DNA of 64,000 bases from Clitopilus passeckerianus. Lineage: Eukaryota > Basidiomycota > Agaricomycetes > Agaricales > Entolomataceae. The notes beneath the pieces were generated by a model. It saw only the letters and a list, made by a program, of their open reading frames with translations. It did not search any database and had not been told where the DNA came from. Positions 36,022 to 47,434 of this stretch are shown here, one piece after another (positions within the stretch are counted from its first letter, which is position 1; the number at the start of each line of letters is the position of its first letter). Location: contig CALYLX010000126.1 in the NCBI GenBank assembly GCA_944990035.1, positions 2,728,001 to 2,792,000 on the forward strand. The letters run 5' to 3'. Both the position numbers and the translations under genes were made by a program.

Positions 36022-39000
36022 ATGCCTCGAAAATATAAGGGAAAACAGAAGTCGGGCACAGTTTCTAATTCTCGAAGTGGTCCAGGTTCAAGTTCGCAAA
36101 CTGCCAGGGCCAGTACTTCCAACAGTGGCCTTAGCTTTCAGTGGGATGAGGATCGAATAAGCAAGTGGACTCAAGAAGCCGTTGAAACACGGCTAGCAGA
36201 ACGTGAAGCCCGCTTTGAAGCTCGAAGACAAGGGATAGAGGAGTTGAAGAACAACGTAAGCTCATTTGACACCGTTGGTCTGGCATAACTGACCGGTGAC
36301 TCTAGGGCAACAAACGTTACCAAGCAGGGGACTACGAAGGAGCCGTTACAACCTACTCCTATGTTTTGAAGCTCTATGGAGCGCACCCCACTATTTTCTC
36401 GAACATAGCAGCTGCGCTTTTGAAGCTGGAGAAGTGGGTGGTGGTGCTTTTGGATTTGGATGTGTACTAACGACTGTCAAACCCTCTAGTTATAGCTATG
36501 TCGAGTTAATGGCTACCTAGGCTCTGAAAAGAGAGCCTGCCAATCTTAAGGCTCGCTTTCGGCGTGCCATGGCTCGGAAAGGCCTCGAACGGTATCTCTC
36601 AGCACTCGCAGGTGTGTTCCAGTGCAGGCTCATTTCTACAATACCACGTACTCATGAAAAGGCTAGATTTATCAACGGTGGTTTCTGCAGACCCAAAACT
36701 TGATGATGCACGTCAGGAGCAACGCTTGATTGCTGACCTGATACGCCAAAGCAACGCTCAAAATCACACCAATTTCTACAAGGAACCGATATCTCCAGAC
36801 AGTGAGGAGCTGTTTGACGACATGGATCCCGACTTTCCATCTATTGATGAACCTCCTTTGATCTATGAAGAAGATGACGTGGACTCCGATTCCGAAGACG
36901 CCGAGCACAAAGGAAACGGCATTGCATGCAAGTACTATAATCGAGGTACCTGCATCGAGGGCGAAAGTTGCGAATACTCCCATGCCCCGGATGATAAAAG
37001 TCAGCGCGACAAACTGTGAGTTGCTATCATGTTGTCGTCAGCCTTCTCGCAAGTACTCAAGTAGTGCTCAAGGGGCCGAAATGTTTGCAACTACTACCTT
37101 CTGGGGAACTGCATATTCGGAAAGAAGAAATGCTACTATCTCCACGATAAAAGACATCTCGGAGATGGTTGGTGGAACAACGAAATGGCAGTTGCTCAGG
37201 GACAAGCACTCTTCGGTCCCGGTCTTGAACCTCACCACATGGGATCGAGTCTCAATGCGTTCATGGCCGGTCTCATACGCAGGGAACAACGAGATGCTGG
37301 TATCGATCCGTCCACTAGTGGCCCAGGCACAAGATTTGGCTACCGCGAAGGGAGGGATGGTAAAAAGAAGACCGGCACCAAGCCAACACCACTAGACGAA
37401 CGCTTCCTCATGGTTTTGGCCCTTGCACAAGGTCTCAATTACGATTACCAGCAGCCCACCATCAATGCTTTGAAATCAAAGTACGCCGTCAAGGTCGTAC
37501 AATCTGCTGCAGATGCTGAAACCCTCCTCGTCTCACCCCATCTTGTTGGAATTTTTGCCACGGATAATGCAATTGCCGACTCGAAGCACGCCAAATTGCT
37601 TCTTAAGATAATCGAATATGCCAAGGCTGGCGGTCGACTCGTCCTTGGAGGCGGTTTCAGCTCATTCGTCCGTCCGTCGGATGCCAACCTTCTTTTCCGC
37701 AAGTTCGGATTCTTTTGGAAGAGCAGCAACTATTACCGGACAACCTTTTCAGCCAACGCGTCAAGTTTGTTGGCTGGAGAGAACCCATCTCTTGAATCAT
37801 CCTACAGCATGAAAGCTGTCGACCTGGCGGGAGTCAATCTGCAACATGCTATTTATCTCCCCGCTGCCGATGAACAGGTTGAGGATAGGATCAATCCACC
37901 AGCTGTATATGCTCCAGTCGAGAAGGGTTTCTTGGGATATATCGGCGACGTCAATTGGGAGGAAAGCTCCATCATTCTACTCCAAGCGATGCTCGGGCTT
38001 CTGGATACCCTCGTCAAGCCTGAACAACGTGAAAGCCACCTCCCCACCCCCAGAAGCAACTTCACTTCACCATCCTCATCATCTTCAGCCAACCCCTTGC
38101 CCTGCTCTTCGAAGAAACTACCTTCTCCCAAATTTGTGCTCCTCCTCTCTTTTGACCCACCAAAAGATTTTTCTGAGAAGTACGAGCGCTTCCTACTCGC
38201 TCTCGGGGAGAGGATCAACTATGATCAGGCACTGGATGGCAAGACCGCCTTTGAGAAGATGGCGTCCCCCCAACTTGGGGCCATTTTCCTCATGGACGGC
38301 GGCATTGTCGGTCCACTGTACCAGGGAGTGCTGGCGAAGCTCATCAAATATGTGAAGGACGGGGGCAATCTAGTCATTGGGGCTGACTTTGGACATACCC
38401 TAAACGAAGAAAAATTCAACAAGTTCTTCGGAGTGAGCTGGAACCTCCCATGGCTTCGTGGCACGTTTGACAGAACCACCGCTGTCCTCAACTCTGGACA
38501 TGGAATTGCAAGGTCACAACCAATGCTTCCTCCAGCGTTTACTATGAAGTCAGTAAACCTGTCTGAAGTAAAAGCCAAGGACGTTCTCTTTGTCGCTTGG
38601 GACGATTTGGAGAAGATAGTGGATGGCAACGATGATTCAGACAACGACAGCGATGACTCGGATTCAAGCTACGAAGGGGCGTATGGCGATATTGAAGCCC
38701 CCATTGTCAGGGCCCAGGTTGGCGGAGGTCACGTAGCCTATGTCGGTGACGTCAAGACTGAGGAAGGAACCCTTCAGGTCCTTCTGGAACTCCTATGCCC
38801 CGCAGAAAAATCTGCCTCCACTCCCGACATTGGTTCTACATCTGCTCAACTTCTTGCGCCTGGCAATGCTGTCAAACCCCAATCGAAACCTTTTGCCCTC
38901 GTCCTTACGTTTGGACATGCAAAGGAATTCACAAGAAACCACGCCGACATCCTTGACGCTATAGGAGAGAAACTGGAAGTCGTTCATGGACTCTCAGTTC

Positions 39001-39524
39001 AGCGCGCTCTGGAGCTGATGAACTCCCTTGACCTGAAGGCCATCTTCATCCCGTACGCCGACATCATCAAGCCCGAGCATGGGTACCTAGTATCAAAGCT
39101 CGTCGAGTTCACCAAATCGGGTGGAAATGTCATCTTCGGAGGATACTTTGCCAGCTCCATTGAGGTTGACCAAGTTGGTCCCTTCTTCGAGAAATGGGAG
39201 CTGAAATGGACGGCCCAACCAGACTCCCGTATCACCTCCGAGGCGATTGCAAACATGAAGAACGGTCTCGCACGAAATCACTGTGCAACGACCGAGTTGC
39301 TTCCCCGTTCGTGGCGGCTTACGGCCCTCCATCTATCAGGTATTTCCGGGGTTATGGCTGTCTATGTTCCTGAACAGGATGTGTTGGTCTCTCGGGCACC
39401 TATCGTTTTCGCACGAGTTGAGGATGGGAATGTCGGATACATTGGGGAGATTGGGATCTCAGATGTGCATGTCAAGACCGTACTCGCTATGCTTCGAATG
39501 CTCCGAACATCAGGGAACAGGTAG
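36022..39524 (+). pseudogene. Gene F: TPR-like / two CCCH fingers / three amidotransferase-like repeats, with TAG in exon 3
   Basis: Largest array member. Exons: 36022-36255, 36306-36433 (128 nt), 36490-36611 (122 nt), then the finger exon starting near 36665 and a long last exon from near 37073. After a Ser-rich basic N-terminus come a TPR-like segment (RYQAGDYEGAVTTYSYVLK), two CCCH fingers (CKYYNRGTCIEGESC and CNYYLLGNCIFGKKKC) and three tandem repeats, each with a GG-containing strand (IEYAKAGGRLVLGGGF, IKYVKDGGNLVIGADF, VEFTKSGGNVIFGGYF) and ending near GYIGDVN/AYVGDVK/GYIGEIG. An in-frame TAG (36518-36520) interrupts exon 3 where the other copies have a sense codon, and no alternative splice removes it while keeping frame. 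The remaining 3.2 kb is intact, so the lesion is either recent or an error. Confidence 0.65.
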
Positions 39525-39848
39525 TCGTTTGCATATCGTCAAGTTTGTATTCACTTCGTAATCGTGTTATTGTCATCATACCTCCATTACAATACGATCA
39601 ACACTTTAATTTGAACTTGGCTTGAACCAGGATGCATCTAGTCCCGGATTGCATTCAGCATTCAATACGTTCAACCTTCTACGTTTGGCTTCGGCTTCCT
39701 CTTCAGTATATGGTCCGATGATTCATCATTTCAAACTAACGGTCATGGTCATTCAATTATTTGAAGTTCTGATCGGCAACGTTTTGGCAACGTTCTTTGC
39801 TTCGCTGTGGATCTCAAATTGTTCGTGGCTCCAGCTGCTCCTTGAATA
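39525..39848. other. Intergenic between genes F and G
   Basis: About 320 bp with no supported gene. Confidence 0.5.
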
Positions 39849-41174
39849 ATGCCAATGCTCTCTGCTTCGATGAAACCATTCGCAAGCAACGAGGAAAGCC
39901 GTGTTGATACTGTTGAAGCCAACCAAAAGTCGCTCGACCATTTAGAGCAGCAGGCAGAGCAACGCCGATTCTTGCGTGAGCTCCGTGCAGGCGTACGCCG
40001 TCGAGAGTATGAAGCAGCGAAGGCAGAGGTAAGTTATTAACGGGGATGCTGAGCTTTGGCCTATTTACAGTGCCCTGCTTCTCCAGGCAGATGATGCCTT
40101 CCGATCTGGCAAATATGACACGTCTGCTACTCTTTACCTTCGAATTAGCAAGAAATTCGGTCCAAGCTGTGTACTCTACTCCAATTGTGCTGCGGCAATC
40201 CTCAAGTCTGATCGTCCAGAGAAGTATGGCTCCTTGTTGGCTTTCCATGGCTTATCATTGACTCCGTGTTCGCTGATCTCTAGGTTTTCTGAAGCGGAAC
40301 TTATGGCAACAGACGCTTTGAAATACGAGCCACGCAATATCAAGGCTCGTTACCGACGTGCTGTTGCTCGCCACAACCAAGGTAGACACAGTGCTGCTGC
40401 TACTGGTAGGTTAAACCACTCGTCGTTTCTGGTGTTCCTCACCCTTCGGATTCAGACCTTGAGACAATCCTTCAAATTGACCCAACTTGTCTTGACGCAT
40501 ACAAGCTTCTCCAGTCAGTAGATGATGCGCTCATGGCACGCGGGGATGACCCCAACGACGACAAAGACCCTCCGTCTCGTGATAAGTTAGCCCACCCCCA
40601 CAATGCATTTCCCTTCCCCAACCACCCACCGCTTCCTGTACCAGAACCAGATTCGGACACGGAGGATTGTCGCCACAAGGGAAATGGCAAACCATGTCAA
40701 GCTTACAATCAGGGCGGATGCTCGGCTGGTCCTAAAGTATGCAGGTTCTCGCATGCTCCAGACGACAGGGCACTACGCGATGGCCTGTGAGTCCTTTCCT
40801 TACCCGTAGTTGCTTTCTTTCTAACGGAGCCCTGATATAGTGGCAAGAATGTTTGCACACTCTATGCCCTCGGGAACTGCCTCGAAGCGGCCGATAAGTG
40901 CCCCTTTTCCCATGACAAACGTTTCCTGCCCTCTGGTTGGTGGGACGACGAAAACCTTATGCAGCGAGCCAAGCAAGCACTCAGTCAAGGAGGCGATGTG
41001 GAACACTTGTCAATGCTAAACAACACAATGACTGGTCTTGCCAGTCAGCTCCCAGCCGGTGATTTCGACCAGGGCAAGTTCATCGCAACATTGCCTGACG
41101 CCATCCGCTTCGCCGCTGAGAACGCAAAGGCTGGTGTTCCTCTTTGGGCACCAGGGTCCGTCCCGCCAAAATAG
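39849..41174 (+). CDS. Gene G: TPR-like / two CCCH fingers, no amidotransferase-like repeat
   Basis: The one member with no lesion. Exons: 39849-40028 (180 nt), 40087-40223, 40284-40405 (122 nt), 40456-40786 and 40841-41174. It has a basic coiled N-terminus (FLRELRAGVRRREYEAAKAE), a TPR-like segment (FRSGKYDTSATLYLRISKKF, then NIKARYRRAVARHNQ), a first finger CQAYNQGGCSAGPKVC with His, and a second finger CTLYALGNCLEAADKC with His, followed by the family's GWWDDE signature. Where E, F and H continue into the repeat, G ends after about 70 residues of helical sequence. RNA binding is inferred from the CCCH pair. Confidence 0.8.
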
Positions 41175-41900
41175 TGCTCCCGGCCAGTGCTATCTCATCT
41201 CCTTGCTTATCTGTGGAAGCTGTTTTTTGTGCGGTATTATGCTTACTCTTCGATATGTCGTTAAGTGATTTCAATTGAATTACTTTCTAATCCTATCTGT
41301 GAGAGCTTAAGATTCCAGCTGCCTGGAAAGAACGCGTGCTGCCTGCATTTGTCACTAAACTGTAAACTCGGGCAGGCCGTTAGTAGGCCTGACCCACATT
41401 AGTCCGATTATACATCTTCCAAGGTCAACACTGTTCTACAGGCTTACCATTCCCCGTACCCGTCGCAGTCCACCCTTTAGAAACGACCACCCGACTTTCC
41501 GTGCACCCGTGCGTCTTTAGGACTCTACCCAACCTTTGACAGTGACAATCTGAGAGACGTTACAGTGAACTTGATCGGTTCAACGGAACCTTTTCATGCG
41601 ATCAACGGTGCTCGCGTCGGAGGCAAATGTTGCCAACATAGCCCCATATCCCCGCAGCTCACTCAATGACATTCACCTGCAAAACTAAAATTCGCGGCAT
41701 CGAGATTCTGACAGATACGATAATTCTAGCGGGCCGCCTCTAACAACCGCATCACCCCATGACCCACTTAACATCGATCCTTACCTGAACTCATAGTCAG
41801 CGCTATAGCCTCCTACGGAGCCTGAGTCGGCTAAGGAACTGATATAAAAGTGAGAGCCGTTTGCAGTCTCAACCCAACCCAACACAGCTAATTCATCGAC
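41175..41900. promoter_or_regulatory. Upstream region of the FAD monooxygenase, with TATA-like box
   Basis: A 0.7-kb gap without a gene. GATATAAAAG at 41841-41850, about 50 bp before the start codon, is a good TATA-like element, which is rare in this window and suggests a regulated promoter. Confidence 0.5.
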
Positions 41901-43546
41901 ATGCTCTACGAAGGCAAGAAAGCACCGGTCTCTCTAAAGATCATCATCGTTGGCGGCGGGATAGGTGGCTTATCGGCAGCCCACTGCCTGAATCAAGCTG
42001 GCCATCAAGTTACTGTTATCGACCCAAGAGACTTGCCGGCTGAATTTGGTGCTGGTATACAGCTTTCTCCCAGTAAGTCTTTAGATGTATAACAGTTCGT
42101 CGATATTGATACAGTTTTGATAGACGTGACGCGCATTCTGTTTAAATGGGGCTTAAAACCCGAACTTGACAGAGTCTGCCAGGTCCCCAAATGCGGCTAT
42201 CTGAAATCCTGTAAGTCGAATACGAATGGATGAGAAAACTTGATTTTTACTGACATTTCAAAGACGATTCAGGCGAACAGATTTCCACCCTCCCCTACGC
42301 AAGTCTGCCAGTAGATGGCGACGGCTCTCCTTTCTATGGAATTCATGTCAGTCATGCACTTATTTCGTCGCTTTCCTTGTAACTAAATCCAATTTGCAGA
42401 GACCCGAGCTCGTAACCATGTTCTACAACCTCGTCAAAGACGAAATCACCATCGTGAAAGGAAAAGTCGTCTCCGTAGATCCGGCCTCTCCTTCCGTCAC
42501 TCTTGGCAGTGGAGAAGTCCTGACTGGCGATTTGGTCATTGGTGCCGACGGCGTCAGGAGTGTCATACGACCTACCATCATTAAAGACACGCCTATCGTC
42601 TCTGGCCATGCCGTATACAGAGCTATGATCTCAGTGGACGAGATGATGGAGGATCCTGACTTAAGCAAGATGCCGATTCATGACTTGCATTGCTGGTTGG
42701 GTCCCAAGAAGCGCGTTATTACCTATGGAATCGTAAGTAACTTTCTTTGCCCTGAATACCATCTTACTCACCTTCCTACCAGGGTCATGGCCTGTACAAC
42801 TTGGTTTTGCTTGTCCCGGACGTAGACCCAGAAGGACTCTGGGTGATACCTGCTGATCTCGACGAGCTAAAAGCTTGTTATCGTGGCTGGGATCCACGGT
42901 AAGCAATGCCTCTAGTTGAAGATAATGCAAAATGCTTACCTTGAGAGCGTTGGCACAGAATACAGAAGATCCTATCTCTCATCAAGTCTGCGACGAGGTA
43001 CAAGCTTGTTGTGCGCGCTCCGATCGATAATTGGGTACACGAAACCGGACGTGTTGCTCTCCTGGGAGACTCCGCACATGCAATGCTAGTAAGCTATCCT
43101 CCCAGCTTTGGCAAACCCACTGGTTAGTGACCGAGATTGAATGTAGCCTTACTACGCACAGGGTGCGGCAATGGCTGTGAGTTTACCAGTCACACTGCAG
43201 AGAAAATACTGACACACCTTCGGAGCAGATAGAGGATGCGGCAGTGCTCGGAGAACTGTTTTCTCGCATATCCAGTACTGACCAGATAGGATCCTATTTG
43301 CAGGTGTATCAAGGACTTCGCATTGCTCGTTCAAACGCAACCATGGCAAAATCTCTTGCTAATGCGAATGCCCTCAATGTTGCCCACGAGAAGAAGCAAG
43401 GCGGTGTGAAATTGACTTTACTAGCTTCGGACGAACCTAAGCAGAACCCATACTCCGAGAAACAACAGGCGGAGATCCAGTACGGCTACGATGCTTACAA
43501 GGCGGTGGAAAATTGGAGGGCCAGCAATGGCCATGAGATTTCGTAG
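41901..43546 (+). CDS. FAD-dependent monooxygenase, salicylate-hydroxylase-like
   Basis: Group A flavoprotein monooxygenase of about 420 residues in eight exons: 41901-42072, 42124-42210, 42264-42346, 42400-42732, 42783-42898, 42959-43088, 43147-43176 and 43229-43546. The Rossmann GxGxxG reads IIIVGGGIGGLSAAHCL, the DG motif GADGVRSVIRP, and the GD motif VALLGDSAHAMLPYYAQGAA, completed by a 30-nt exon. These enzymes use NAD(P)H and O2 to hydroxylate aromatic or related substrates. The exact substrate is not deducible. It is cytosolic (no signal peptide) and has no biosynthetic partners nearby, sitting as an unrelated gene between two CCCH array members. Confidence 0.9.
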
Positions 43547-43875
43547 AACTAGAAGCGTATTACGTATCCTTAAAGGTTAATCTTTTTCGTAAATCATTGT
43601 TAGAGAACCAAGAATCCTGAGATAATTTTGTACCTCGGGCTTGGCCTGGCGACGGTAGAGCACAATTAGACGCCCATTCATCACTCGTCTCAACCATGCT
43701 GAATTGTCCGAGGTGGAAGTTGCCACCATTGTTTTAGCTTTCTTGTTTGAGAACAAGAAGGCGTCGCCTGCCACGTTCTGTTGGGCGTGATGGACCCTTG
43801 AGAATGTGACGCCCACCGTGGCCTTTCTTCCACACTTTAAAAGGACGGACGACGAGACGACGATAACCTATCCTC

Positions 43876-46650
43876 ATGGCTCCTGATTTCCTCGAAACGA
43901 TGGCACCAAGATTGTTTTCAAGATCTGGGAGTAACTCACCCGCCAAACCAAACGATGAAGCTGAAGATGGAGGCCCTTTCCGCGAGCAAACACCGAAATC
44001 TCCTCAGTCAACCTCAAAAGGCGAGATCATAACCCGCAAACGACTACGAACGCAACGTATCGAGCAGAGATGTTGTAATAGACGTTTTGAAGAACCTGGT
44101 ACGTGTCAATGTTCAGGATGCCTAGAGGTCATACTCACACGAGCTATCTTCAATCCGTAGGGCAACGAGGAGTACAAAGCCGGCAACTGGGTTGCTGCTG
44201 CCGACATCTATTGTCAAATTCTGTCGCATTATGGACCAAGCGCTGTCATTTTCTCAAATCTCGCGGCTGCGTTGCTCAAGTTGAAAAAGTATGCGTCGCA
44301 ACCTTCTGCGTGGTCGATGATCAGAATACTAATGTTCACCGAAGGAACACGGAGGCTGAGATGGCAGCCACGGATGCCCTATTCTGCGACCCAACCAACC
44401 TCAAAGCTCGTTTTCGACGGGCAATGGCCCGTAAGGCCTTGGGGAGATTTCTTGCAGCGGAATGCGGTAAGGCTTGCACGGGACTTCATTCTTGAACGCT
44501 CGCTGAGTATCATTTCTTTCAGACCTCTCTCACATGCTGAATCCCGACTCTGTTGAAACTAAAGAAGCATTCAAGGAATCGTTGGCCTGCCAGGAGAAAA
44601 TAGAAGAACTGGAAGAACGCTTCAACAAGCCTTGGAAGGATCCACCCAGCCTTGACCCGCTTATCAAGGATCAGGATGAAGACTGGCCACATTTCGACGA
44701 ACCACCGGAGATGGAGTATGAAGTAGTATCGGATTCTGAAGACAGCCGACATTTTGCTTGCGGGGTGCCTTGCAAAGACTACAACAATGACGGCTGCTCG
44801 AAAGGGAAACCTTGCAGATTTGCACACTGTGCTGACTCTCTGAGCTGGCGTGACGAAATGTAGGGGGGATACCGTTACTCAACGTGTTAACTTGAGGCTG
44901 ACCATTTCCTTAGAGGCAGGAATGTTTGCATCCTGTACTTGCTCGGGAGCTGCACCCTCAAGGACTGTCGATATGCACATGACCGATCACATCTGTCATT
45001 CGGCTGGTGGACCAGTAACGACCTCACTGAAGGGCTAAAAAAGCTCATTCGTGAAGACAAACCCACCAACCTCAAGGCATACATCAACAGCCATGTCAAG
45101 CCCGTTAATCAGAGTGGATCCTCTCGTAAGTGACGCATATATTGGCCCTGCCTTCAGTCGTTGAATTATCCCCTAGCGTCTGTATCCCAAGCCCCGAAAC
45201 CAACCCGACACATTCTCGTCCTCTTCATGAATGGAGCACCGGGTCGGAGCTCGGAACTTTTGACCACCTCAACTGCTCAAGTCAAGCTTGTATGCGCCGT
45301 TTCTCAGGCCGAAGCTCTCCGTCACCTGAGTAATCCCCAGTTCTCCGGTGTCGTCGTTGCCGACAGCGCAGTTGCAAACTCAAGCAGTGCGGCAGTTGTC
45401 CAGAAGCTTGTTGCTTTTGCGAAATTTGGGGGCACTGTCATATTCGGTGCGGACTTCTGTGGACACGTGGTACCCAAGCAGATGGACAAGCTGTTCCAGA
45501 GTTCGTGGAACTTGTCGTGGAGGGCAGGCTCCTATAACCGGAACATGTCCTCTTTGAACACCACACACCCACTCGCACAGAAGAAGACATCCCTACCGTC
45601 GACGTACAGCGTCAAAGCCTTGAGCCTCCGTAATGTGGACAGGGCAGACATCATTTATGTGCATACAGGAGATTTCTCAACGCCTTCCTCCGAGGTTCCC
45701 GTCGCGTTCAGGCCCTATGGAAAGGGTCATGTTGGTTACGTTGGTGATGTGAACTGGGAATCCGACTCTTTCCAAATCATGTTGGGGATGCTGGACGTCC
45801 TTCCAACAGTGGTGACGAAGAATGTGAAGGGAACCGAAGCACAGATCATACGGGCTCAAGAAATAATTGCACAGCTACCGACAGTTCACTTTACTGATTT
45901 CTTCAAGGAACGTATTCAAGGCTGTGAGTAGAGATGGCTTCGTTTCTGGGTTACCACTGATATCCTTCACGCCCTTTCACAGTCCAACTCATTGGAATGG
46001 ATAAATCGACCATCTCGAACAAGGAACCGTCTCGGCCCATTCCTCCCCAGCCTCCCGCACGACCCTTCATCCTCCTCATATCAGGCGGCACACTGCTGAC
46101 TGAAGTGGATGACATCCAAATACTCCGAAATCTCGACACGCAACGGAATCTCGACCTCCTTGGCTCTCCTGACCTCAAAGGGGTTTTCGTCGGTTCATGC
46201 GACCTTTTGAAACCCGAATTCGCCCACCTCGTTTATCGCCTCGCCGAATACACCAAATGTGGTGGCACCGTCATTCTCGGTGGCTGCTTCACGCACATAG
46301 AAACCCATGAAGCCAAGCCCTTTTACGAGAACTGGGGTCTAAACTGGGAAATAGGCACCTCCACCACTTGCGAGATCGAGATGAATCCAGACCATCCCCT
46401 GCTAAAGGAGCACCCGGATATCGCAAACTCTTTACCGGTGAAGATGAGGCTGGAAGCGCAGCATATGTTGGGTGTGGCACCTGAGAACGTGTTGTACGCC
46501 GCCGAACCCCTGGGGCAGTATGGGCAAGGCGCCGTTGTCCATGCGAGGGTTGGCAAGGGGCATCTCGGGTACATTGGGAACAAGGGCATGGGCATGTTGT
46601 CTGACTTACTCACCACTCTTGTGCTCTCGATGCTGGGGCTACCTCCCTGA
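43876..46650 (+). CDS. Gene H: TPR-like / two CCCH fingers / two amidotransferase-like repeats, exon 1 out of frame
   Basis: Exons: 43876-44098, 44161-44288 (128 nt), 44345-44466 (122 nt), 44523-44859, 44914-45125, 45177-45923 and 45983-46650. It has a TPR-like segment (EEYKAGNWVAAADIYCQI, then LKARFRRAMARKAL), fingers CKDYNNDGCSKGKPC and CILYLLGSCTLKDC with their His, and two repeats (KLVAFAKFGGTVIFGADF and AEYTKCGGTVILGGCF). Exon 1 is 223 nt (3n+1) from its ATG, whereas E, F and G have 3n first exons. The family-like helix before the splice (DVVIDVLKNL) is one frame away, so a one-base insertion near 44070-44072 is likely. Everything downstream is intact. Confidence 0.7.
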
Positions 46651-47434
46651 GCTCCACGCAACACGCCATGGGAGATTTATCCCATCCATTCTCGGACCCC
46701 TTGCTCATCCCCTTCTGCCAACTTTTAAAAGCTATTTCCTTGACATATCCTCCATACATCGATCACTATCTTCCCCCACATTTAATTCGCTATAATGTTG
46801 TTATTCATCACATTCAGCAATACATCGGTGCCTCGAAACCTAGGCGTCAACATGAAGCTCTATTATCCACGAAATTAACAGTATCCCACCCCATCCCAGT
46901 CGGCTGACCTTTCTCTTCGTCATTATTGCTCTTCCGGTAGACATGTTCTCAACGAGGCTGGAGCGGTATTCAATCGGATTCGATACTTACCACCCGTAAA
47001 GGTTCTCCTAGACGCCGGGATGACGGACGGGCGCTTGCTCTGGACGAGCAGTGCCTCTTGTGACCCAAGGGCAGTTACAGCAGCGAAATATCTGTCTCGC
47101 GAGAGCACGAGCTTGCTACCATCTTATACTATTCGTCAAGTGGGACCGCTTACATTCGCCATCTCCCAGCATATCGCACAGCATTGCAGGATCCTCAGGG
47201 AATCCCCGCCGAAGGCATTCCTGGCAGCTGTCGTCAACCTCACATTTTAAGCGCCACCCTACCTGCCCTGCTCGCGTTAAACGCTTTACTTTGGAACTCA
47301 GAACCCAAGTTAGCGCCCTTGCCCATGGAAAGGCTTGACGCCCTGAATGAAACCTGTCCCCGAAACCTATAAGATCCTCCGTCTGGAACACGGCTCCCTA
47401 CGAAACCCCAGCTACAACAAACGAGCTGGTCTTT
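46651..47434. other. Intergenic between gene H and the kinase gene
   Basis: About 0.8 kb. Overlapping frames of 60-95 codons are seen on both strands, with no domain and no splice chain. Possible unrecognised 5' exons of the kinase gene cannot be excluded. Confidence 0.4.

Noticed and set aside
46651..47434. Possible small genes between gene H and the kinase
   Set aside because: Frames are short, overlap each other and lack splice or family support.
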